Of a stretch of DNA of 20,219 nucleotides, positions 14,699 to 20,219 are shown in pieces; within the stretch, counting starts at the first letter, position 1; each line of letters begins with the position of its first letter. The notes under the pieces were generated by a model. The model saw only the letters and a list, made by a program, of their open reading frames with translations. It was not told the DNA's origin and did not search any database. The DNA is from Bacteroidota bacterium. GTDB lineage: Bacteria; Bacteroidota; Bacteroidia; B-17B0; B-17BO. The DNA lies in the NCBI GenBank assembly GCA_025356715.1, contig JANXRU010000251.1:1-20219 (forward strand). The letters run 5' to 3'. The position numbers and the translations under genes are program-made.

Positions 14699-15775
14699 AT
14701 GAAAATGCCAGAATTAAGAAATCGAATTAATAAAGACGAATTAAAGCTTCGTTTAGCTCATGAAGAAATTGAGCGTGTAACTTTCTCTTTTTATAAGTAT
14801 GTGAAAATTGAGGATCCAAAAGAGTTCCGTGATAGTTTATTTATAAAATGGACTAACCTAAACTGTTTTGGGAGAATATATATTGCTCAGGAAGGTATAA
14901 ATGCGCAAATGAGCGTACCTAAAAGTAATTGGGATGAATTTGTTAATCAATTATATCAAGATAATCGTTTTACAAACGTGCCTTTTAAAATTGCGGTAGA
15001 TGATGATGGAAAATCATTTTACAAATTAATTATTAAGGTAAAAGATAAAGTTGTTGCTGATGGCATTAATGATAGCTATTTTGACGCCTCTAATACAGGA
15101 ACATATTTAAACGCAGAAGGATTTAATAAAGCAATTGAAGACCCAAATACAATTGTGGTTGATATGCGTAATCATTACGAAAGTGAAGTTGGCCGTTTTG
15201 ACAAGGCTTTTTGCCCAGATGCAGATACTTTTAGGGAAGAGCTCCCTTTAGTGGTAAATCATTTAAAAGGACAAGAGGATAAAAAAGTAATTATGTATTG
15301 TACAGGAGGTATTCGTTGCGAAAAAGCGAGTGCCTACTTAAAACATAAAGGCTTTAAAGATGTTAATCATCTGCAAGGCGGTATCATTCAATACGCTAAA
15401 GAAGTTAAAGAGCAGGGCTTGGAAAGTAAATTTAGAGGTGTGAATTTTGTGTTTGATGAACGTATTGGTGAGCGCATTACGGCTGACATTTTAAGTAACT
15501 GCCATCAATGTGGGAAACCCTGCGATACACATGTTAATTGCAAAAATGATGATTGCCATTTATTGTTTATACAATGTAATTCATGTGCTGAAAAAATGCA
15601 AGGTTGCTGTACTCCAAAATGCCAAACCATTGCCTCTTTACCCATTGAGGAACAACGTGAATTAAGAAAAGGTAGAATGAAAAATGGCCCAGAATGTTTG
15701 TCTGTGTACAAAAGCAGGTTGCGTCCGAATTTGGCTGAAATACTAAAAAATGATTTATCTTTAAATAAAATTTAA
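14699..15775 (+). CDS. trhO: tRNA uridine-34 hydroxylase TrhO (rhodanese-domain, UPF0176)
   Basis: A 358-residue cytoplasmic protein that matches the YceA/TrhO family in length and order. This family forms 5-hydroxyuridine at wobble position 34 of certain tRNAs in an oxygen-dependent reaction. The N-terminal domain contains RIYIAQEGINAQMS (59-72). The rhodanese domain contains VVDMRNHYESEVGRFDKA (153-170) and the active-site loop MYCTGGIRCEKAS (199-211, C201). The C-terminal part is Cys-rich (C268, C271, C275, C281, C286, C293, C296, C303, C304, C308), as is usual in this family and suggestive of metal binding. The start is ATG at 14699, with a second ATG two codons later. hmgA follows after 9 bases, so the two are very likely one transcript. 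Confidence 0.93.
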   Translation: MKMPELRNRINKDELKLRLAHEEIERVTFSFYKYVKIEDPKEFRDSLFIKWTNLNCFGRIYIAQEGINAQMSVPKSNWDEFVNQLYQDNRFTNVPFKIAVDDDGKSFYKLIIKVKDKVVADGINDSYFDASNTGTYLNAEGFNKAIEDPNTIVVDMRNHYESEVGRFDKAFCPDADTFREELPLVVNHLKGQEDKKVIMYCTGGIRCEKASAYLKHKGFKDVNHLQGGIIQYAKEVKEQGLESKFRGVNFVFDERIGERITADILSNCHQCGKPCDTHVNCKNDDCHLLFIQCNSCAEKMQGCCTPKCQTIASLPIEEQRELRKGRMKNGPECLSVYKSRLRPNLAEILKNDLSLNKI

Positions 15776-15784
15776 AAAAATTCT

Positions 15785-16942
15785 ATGCCAATATATCATC
15801 ACTTAGGAAACATTCCTCAAAAGCGACATACCGTTTTTAAATCTCCACAAGGAGATTTTTATTACGAACAATTGTTTGGCACTGAAGGGTTTAATGGTCA
15901 TTCATCCCTATCATACCATATTCATAGGCCAACACAAGTAAAGGAAATTATTAAAAGCTATTCTGTTCAACCTAAAATAGCGATTGATAAAAATATTAAA
16001 TCATTATTATTAAAAGGCTTTGAAATAAAACCAACTGCCGATTTTTTAGAAAGCCGAAAAACAGTTTTATTAAATAGCGATTGTCAAATAGGATTAGCAG
16101 CACCAACCGAAAGCCTCACTAAGTATTTTTATAAAAATGCTGATGCTGATGAATTAATTTTTATTCATAAAGGAAAAGGGAAATTAAGAACCTTTATGGG
16201 TAATATTAATTTTGAGTATGGCGATTATTTAGTAATTCCAAGAGGAATGATTTATCAAATAGAATTTGAAACATCAGAAAATCGTTTATTTTATGTAGAG
16301 TCGTTTGCTCCTTATTATACACCAAAAAGATATAAAAGCTCTTCTGGACAGCTATTAGAGCACTCGCCATTTTGCGAACGTGATTTTAAATTACCAACAG
16401 AATTAGAAACACATGATGAAAAAGGAGATTTTATTATTAAAATAAAAAAAGAAGGGATGATGCACGAAGTTGTATATGCAACTCATCCATTTGATGTTGT
16501 TGGTTGGGATGGATACAATTTCCCTTACGGATTTAGCATTCATAACTTTGAACCGATTACAGGCCGAGTGCATCAGCCACCTCCAGTACATCAAACATTT
16601 GAAACGTCAACCTTTGTGGTTTGCTCATTTGTGCCTCGCTTATACGATTATCACCCTCAAGCTGTACCTGCACCATATAACCACAGCAATATTGATAGTG
16701 ATGAAGTATTATATTATGTGGATGGTGATTTTATGAGTCGTAACAATATTGAGCAAGGTCATATTACATTACATCCTAAAGGCATTCCACATGGCCCTGC
16801 TCCTGGAGCAATGGAGCGCAGTATTGGACAAACCGTTACTCAAGAATTAGCAGTTATGGTTGACACTTTTCGCCCACTAAAAGTAACGGAAGAAGCTATG
16901 GGTATTGATGATGGGAAGTATTATAAGAGTTGGGTAGAGTAG
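15785..16942 (+). CDS. hmgA: Homogentisate 1,2-dioxygenase
   Basis: A 385-residue Fe(II) dioxygenase of the cupin fold that opens the ring of homogentisate to maleylacetoacetate in tyrosine/phenylalanine breakdown. The C-terminal half holds the family core: ITGRVHQPPPVHQTFETS (258-275), FVPRLYDYHPQAVPAPYNH (282-300), VDGDFMSR (312-319) and LHPKGIPHGP (329-338). The iron ligands are inferred to be H300, E307 and H336. The H300-to-H336 spacing of 36 equals that of H335-to-H371 in the human enzyme, but the acidic ligand appears shifted by one residue. At 385 residues it is shorter than the ~430-445 of human or Pseudomonas enzymes. No other tyrosine-degradation gene is in the window. It follows trhO by 9 bases. 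Confidence 0.9.
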   Translation: MPIYHHLGNIPQKRHTVFKSPQGDFYYEQLFGTEGFNGHSSLSYHIHRPTQVKEIIKSYSVQPKIAIDKNIKSLLLKGFEIKPTADFLESRKTVLLNSDCQIGLAAPTESLTKYFYKNADADELIFIHKGKGKLRTFMGNINFEYGDYLVIPRGMIYQIEFETSENRLFYVESFAPYYTPKRYKSSSGQLLEHSPFCERDFKLPTELETHDEKGDFIIKIKKEGMMHEVVYATHPFDVVGWDGYNFPYGFSIHNFEPITGRVHQPPPVHQTFETSTFVVCSFVPRLYDYHPQAVPAPYNHSNIDSDEVLYYVDGDFMSRNNIEQGHITLHPKGIPHGPAPGAMERSIGQTVTQELAVMVDTFRPLKVTEEAMGIDDGKYYKSWVE

Positions 16943-17035
16943 TTTTTCTTTTGATGAAATAAAATAACGTTACTATTTGATGCACCATTGAGTTAACTTT
17001 TTCTTAGTCAAAAAAATGATTAATAAAATAGTTTT

Positions 17036-17674
17036 TTATTTTATCTTCAATTTTCCTTTACGCCAAGCATCAATAAACTGAGCCCAGGCCAAAGGATTTA
17101 ATAAACTAATGCTTGGGTATTGACCTGCTTGATAAAGTTTAGTGTATTGCTGTTGCATTCGAACTCTATAATTAGCAGCCGCATCCATAGCACCTCCTTT
17201 AATAGATGCACGTACATCTTCATTATCCATGTTTTTGTACGCCCGCTCAATATCTGTATCCGATAAATCCAAATTAAGAATAGCGCGTTTAAATTGCTCT
17301 TTACTTGGCCAAGGAAATACATTAACTGTCGCTAATTGAATCGTATCTTTTGTCAAAATTTGAATGATAGAATAATGTCTACCAGATAAAGTATCCGATA
17401 AATTATACGCTTTCGTTTTATGGTTAATAGAGAAAAACTGCATTTCATCTCCCGCTTTAGCAACAACTGTAAAGAATCCATAAAAATCGCTCACTGTACC
17501 CGAGCGTGTACCTTTAAGCATAATGGATACAAACGGCAAAGGCTGTAAACTATCGTCCAATACAACTCCTGATACTTGTATATATTTATCAGGCACAACA
17601 TTTTGAACTGGTTTATCTTGTGAATAACTAATAAATGATAGAAGAGCTAAAACAACTATAAAAATCTTTTTCAT
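17036..17674 (-). CDS. Secreted carboxypeptidase-regulatory-like domain protein
   Basis: A 212-residue protein with a signal peptide (MKKIFIVVLALLSFISYSQ). Residues about 31-115 form a CarboxypepD_reg-like beta-sandwich, as found at the N-termini of SusC/TonB-dependent receptors: IQVSGVVLDDSLQPLPFVSIMLKGTRSGTVSDFYGFFTVVAKAGDEMQF. There is no TonB box, plug or barrel, so this is a free-standing domain. A ~100-residue tail with FPWPSKEQFKRAILNLDL is typical of a Bacteroidota-only family of unknown role. The start is ATG at 17674. A full -7 box lies just upstream. It is convergent with hmgA across 93 bases in which I see no strong terminator. Confidence 0.82.
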   Translation of the reverse strand: MKKIFIVVLALLSFISYSQDKPVQNVVPDKYIQVSGVVLDDSLQPLPFVSIMLKGTRSGTVSDFYGFFTVVAKAGDEMQFFSINHKTKAYNLSDTLSGRHYSIIQILTKDTIQLATVNVFPWPSKEQFKRAILNLDLSDTDIERAYKNMDNEDVRASIKGGAMDAAANYRVRMQQQYTKLYQAGQYPSISLLNPLAWAQFIDAWRKGKLKIK

Positions 17675-17692
17675 TGAAACGAGGTTATACTA

Positions 17693-17700
17693 CAAATCTA
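17693..17700 (-). promoter_or_regulatory. Candidate -7 box for the carboxypeptidase-regulatory-like gene
   Basis: On the minus strand this reads TAGATTTG, matching TAnnTTTG. The predicted start near 17686 leaves about 12 leader bases before the ATG at 17674, similar to the short leaders inferred for cysS and the acyltransferase. No clear -33 TTTG is present at the expected distance. Confidence 0.4.
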
Positions 17701-17853
17701 TGATATTATAGCGATTTTGCTTTTAAAATAAACATAAATTAACAAAGTTAACATCAAATTAATTCATTCTTAAGCTTTCGTATGAAATTAGACCCCTAAA
17801 ACATCCACAAATAATCAGTAATTTTAGGTGGTAAACTGAACTTAATCAATTTT

Positions 17854-18747
17854 TTGAAATTAAAATTACATATCCTTCTATTTTGCTTTGTAAATAGTTT
17901 TGTATTTGCATCAGACTCAACTTCTATTTTCAAAAAAAGGAAATTACTATTGGGAATAACTTCGGTAGGTTTAACATCTAGCTCCTTAATATACCTTAAT
18001 CAAGCTTGGTACCAACAATACAATACGTCACAGTTTCATTTTTTTAATGATAATGAGGAGTGGCTTCAAATGGACAAATGTGGGCATGCACTTACAACTT
18101 ACCAAACAGGAAGATTGATGATGAATGCCATGGAATGGGCGGGTTATACTACAAAAAAACAATTAGTGATTGGCGGCCTCAGCGGTTTTGCTTATATGAG
18201 TGCTATAGAAGTGATGGATGGTTATAGTAGAGGGTGGGGCTTTAGTTGGGGCGATATGGGTGCTAATTTTCTTGGAAGTGGTTTGGTTATAGGACAAAAA
18301 ATACTTTGGAAAGAACAACGAATTCAGCTAAAATTCTCCTATTCATCATCTGATTATGCGCACTATAACTCTAATTTACTTGGCAAATCATCATCAGAGC
18401 GAATCCTAAAAGATTATAATGCGCAAACGTATTGGCTAAGCATCAATCCATCCTCGTTTATGAAACCTGAAACAAAGTTCCCTAAATGGCTCAATATAGC
18501 AGTTGGTTATGGTGCCAATGGCATGATTGGTGCCAGTTATAATAATATAATTGTGACTGACAAAAATGGAAATGTTGTTAATTTTAACCGTTACCAACAA
18601 TGTTACATATCGTTAGATGCTGATTTAACAAGAATTAAAACAAAATCAAAAGTATTAAAAGCTGTTTTTTCATGGATTAATATTATCAAAATTCCTTTCC
18701 CAAATATTGAATTTAGTGAAGGGAAAATTAGAGGGAATTATTTTTAA
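17854..18747 (+). CDS. DUF2279 family membrane-associated protein
   Basis: A 297-residue protein starting at TTG 17854; no in-frame ATG lies between it and the upstream stop. A signal peptide or N-terminal anchor (MKLKLHILLFCFVNSFVFAS) follows directly, supporting that start. A second hydrophobic stretch is at 31-48. The DUF2279 core is DKCGHALTTYQTGRL (74-88), then AIEVMDGYSRGWGFSWGDMGANFLGSG (117-143), then a soluble C-terminal region with beta-barrel-like alternation (KFSYSSSDYAHY, FPKWLNIAVGYGANGMIGASY). The DK..H, E..D and D..AN..G spacing resembles VanZ-family proteins. The ECF sigma gene begins 41 bases downstream on the same strand. Function is not established; the family is associated with the envelope. 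Confidence 0.83.
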   Translation: MKLKLHILLFCFVNSFVFASDSTSIFKKRKLLLGITSVGLTSSSLIYLNQAWYQQYNTSQFHFFNDNEEWLQMDKCGHALTTYQTGRLMMNAMEWAGYTTKKQLVIGGLSGFAYMSAIEVMDGYSRGWGFSWGDMGANFLGSGLVIGQKILWKEQRIQLKFSYSSSDYAHYNSNLLGKSSSERILKDYNAQTYWLSINPSSFMKPETKFPKWLNIAVGYGANGMIGASYNNIIVTDKNGNVVNFNRYQQCYISLDADLTRIKTKSKVLKAVFSWINIIKIPFPNIEFSEGKIRGNYF

Positions 18748-18788
18748 ATAAATTAAACTTTAAATACTAATTGAAGTCAAAGATTTTA

Positions 18789-19337
18789 ATGCAACATTAT
18801 TCTGATGAAGAAATATTAGTATTATTCCGTGATGAATCATCACGAAATATGGCATTACATCATTTAATTCAGAAATATCAACAAAAATTATATTGGCACA
18901 TCCGTAAGATTGTTATTAGTCATGATGATACGGATGATGTGCTTCAAAATACATTTATTAAAGTATGGAAAGGCTTAATTAATTTTAAAGAAGAATCGCA
19001 ACTATATACATGGCTATATCGCATTGCCACTAACGAATCGCTGACGTTTTTAAGACAAAAAGCAAGAGCCAATACAACCTCCATTCATCCTATCGAATAT
19101 CAATTATCAAAATCCTTAGAAAGTGATACTTTTTTTAGTGGTGATGAAATCCAATTAAAACTTCAAAATGCCATATTAACCTTACCAGAAAAACAAAGAT
19201 TAGTATTTAATATGAGGTATTACGACGAGATGCCTTATGAGCAAATGTCGCAAGTGTTGGAAACATCTGTAGGAGCATTAAAAGCATCTTACCACATTGC
19301 CGCGAAAAAAATAGAAAAATATTTAGTAACCCGTTAA
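18789..19337 (+). CDS. ECF-type RNA polymerase sigma factor
   Basis: A 182-residue sigma-70 family protein with only regions 2 and 4. Region 2 spans about 25-90 (LIQKYQQKLYWHIRKIV, then DDVLQNTFIKVWKGL, then LYTWLYRIATNESLTFLRQ). Region 4 spans about 120-180 (LPEKQRLVFNMRYYDEMPYEQMSQVL and VGALKASYHIAAKKIEKYL, the helix-turn-helix that reads the -35 element). The chosen start is ATG 18789 (MQHYSDEEILVLF). A TTG six codons upstream (18771) is possible but less typical. The next gene, 33 bases downstream, encodes a single-pass membrane protein that is the likely partner. No autoregulatory promoter motif is evident. It may be transcribed together with the DUF2279 gene. Confidence 0.93.
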   Translation: MQHYSDEEILVLFRDESSRNMALHHLIQKYQQKLYWHIRKIVISHDDTDDVLQNTFIKVWKGLINFKEESQLYTWLYRIATNESLTFLRQKARANTTSIHPIEYQLSKSLESDTFFSGDEIQLKLQNAILTLPEKQRLVFNMRYYDEMPYEQMSQVLETSVGALKASYHIAAKKIEKYLVTR

Positions 19338-19370
19338 ACCTTAAGTCATAAAAATTGTCGAAGTAACATA

Positions 19371-20195
19371 ATGAATCACAACGAAGAACATAATTTTGAA
19401 AACGAACCAAATTTCTCCTTTAACAAAAAAGAAGGAAATCCATTTGATTTACCATCAAATTATTTTACTTTGTTTGAAGAAAAGCTAAAACTCAAGTTAG
19501 AATTAGAAAATGAATTAGCTGAATTTCCATTACTAAAGAGTCTTTCCAAAGAACCCGTTTTTACAATTCCAACAACTTATTTTAGTGAGGTTACTAACTA
19601 TATAGAATATCAGACGGAATTATCATCATACTCTAAATTAAAAGCTTTAAAAAAACCTTTATATAATGAGTTGGATCCTGAGTATACAGGTTTACTTATA
19701 AATTCCATTAATTACAAAAATGAATTAGCTAATGAGTTGAAATCATATAACACATTATATCAACTAGATAAAACAAATCCTTTTATCGTTTCTAATGATT
19801 ATTTTGAATCTGTTGGTTCTTGCGTTAAAGATAAATTATATACCAAAAAAACTAAATCAATTTCAATTATTGATACGATTACCGATTTTATTTTTGGGAA
19901 AAAATTAGCATTTACATTTAGTTTTATTTTAATTATTGGGTTAAGTGTATACATCTATAATTCTTCAAAACCACTACAAACAGACAATTGCGAAACTTTA
20001 GCTTGTTTAGAAAAACAAGAAATTGTGAATCATCAATCATTTTCAAATTTTGATGATGATCAATTGATAGAAATGGTAAATGTAAATACATTAAACAAAC
20101 AACTTAATACAACTACATTAAAAGTAGATTCAACACAAAACGAAGAATATATTTTAGATAATGTAAATACAGATCAATTATTAGAAGAATTATAA
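19371..20195 (+). CDS. Single-pass membrane protein with internal repeats, putative anti-sigma factor
   Basis: A 274-residue protein with a cytoplasmic-type N-terminal part (1-178), one membrane helix (about 179-196, LAFTFSFILIIGLSVYIY) and a periplasmic tail. The N-terminal part is built of repeats of ~35-40 residues. Each opens with a PF..P..YF-like motif (NPFDLPSNYF 23-32, PVFTIPTTYF 62-71, PLYNELDPEY 96-105, NPFIVSNDYF 136-145) and continues with an acidic/Leu-rich helix (ELENELAEFPLLKSL, YQTELSSYSKLKAL, YKNELANELKSYNTLYQL). The tail carries two similar short segments, DDQLIEMV and TDQLLEEL. Position after the ECF sigma gene and the membrane topology suggest an anti-sigma role. No ZAS zinc motif or FecR domain is visible, so this is inference. 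Confidence 0.7.
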   Translation: MNHNEEHNFENEPNFSFNKKEGNPFDLPSNYFTLFEEKLKLKLELENELAEFPLLKSLSKEPVFTIPTTYFSEVTNYIEYQTELSSYSKLKALKKPLYNELDPEYTGLLINSINYKNELANELKSYNTLYQLDKTNPFIVSNDYFESVGSCVKDKLYTKKTKSISIIDTITDFIFGKKLAFTFSFILIIGLSVYIYNSSKPLQTDNCETLACLEKQEIVNHQSFSNFDDDQLIEMVNVNTLNKQLNTTTLKVDSTQNEEYILDNVNTDQLLEEL

Positions 20196-20205
20196 AACAC
20201 AACAA

Positions 20206-20219
20206 ATGAGAATAATTAA
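20206..20219 (+). CDS. First codons of a further gene, cut by the window edge
   Basis: An ATG at 20206 starts MRII and runs off the window 10 bases after the stop of the membrane-protein gene. The tight spacing suggests a continuing operon. Only four complete codons are visible, so the product cannot be named. Confidence 0.35.

Noticed and set aside
15505..15711. Minus-strand ORF opposite the end of trhO
   Set aside because: Antisense to the conserved Cys-rich tail of TrhO; no independent support.
16470..16736. Plus-strand ORF of 88 codons overlapping hmgA in another frame
   Set aside because: Covers the most conserved part of homogentisate dioxygenase, so its composition is dictated by that gene.
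17795..17828. CCTAAAA / TTTTAGG inverted repeat before the DUF2279 gene
   Set aside because: Seven base pairs with a 20-base loop is close to chance in this AT-rich DNA.
1..20219. CRISPR array, tRNA/rRNA genes, transposase or prophage
   Set aside because: No regularly spaced direct repeats, no cloverleaf or rRNA signature, and no integrase or transposase reading frame was seen on either strand.

Overview
The window looks like ordinary chromosome from a low-GC Bacteroidota bacterium (Flavobacteriia- or Sphingobacteriia-like; no closer placement is possible from sequence reading alone). The reasons are: two proteins with type IX secretion (T9SS) C-terminal sorting domains, one of type B (gliding-motility-associated) and one of type A; several secreted families typical of this phylum; promoter-like boxes of the Bacteroidota form TTTG-N20-TAnnTTTG; an SDR-type threonine dehydrogenase; and mostly AT-rich intergenic DNA without clear Shine-Dalgarno sites.

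Layout. 1-826: 3' part of a T9SS type B cargo. 915-2183 (-): NRAMP-family metal transporter with an atypical metal site. 2353-3909 (+): a HAD phosphatase of the YjjG type and a SAM methyltransferase. 4101-5786 (+): large secreted protein whose leader carries a duplicated start region flanking a palindrome. 5808-5845: strong terminator. 5854-5981: an intergenic palindromic repeat. 5986-6858 (-) and 6926-7999 (+): divergent methyltransferase and membrane acyltransferase. 8003-10896 (-): GT39-like glycosyltransferase closely coupled to a T9SS type A cargo. 11003-12466 (-): cysS. 12548-13450 (-): secreted MORN-repeat protein. 13623-14564 (-): L-threonine 3-dehydrogenase. 14699-16942 (+): trhO and hmgA, an apparent two-gene operon. 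17036-17674 (-): secreted carboxypeptidase-regulatory-like protein. 17854-20219 (+): a DUF2279 protein, an ECF sigma factor, a single-pass membrane protein with internal repeats, and the first codons of a further gene.

How the parts fit. Housekeeping functions (cysS, trhO, threonine and homogentisate catabolism, HAD phosphatase) are mixed with envelope and secretion functions (T9SS cargo, glycosyl- and acyltransferases, secreted propeller-like proteins). The tdh and trhO genes appear to be driven by two perfect -7 boxes that abut face to face within 16 bp. The cysS promoter appears to be built into the terminator of the gene before it. The right-hand cluster looks like an ECF sigma factor with a membrane-bound regulator, preceded by a DUF2279 protein that carries a VanZ-like residue pattern.

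I see no CRISPR array, rRNA, tRNA, prophage, transposase or obvious defence system. The most interesting items are regulatory architecture and small repeats rather than a new multi-gene machine. No intergenic stretch exceeds 300 bases.
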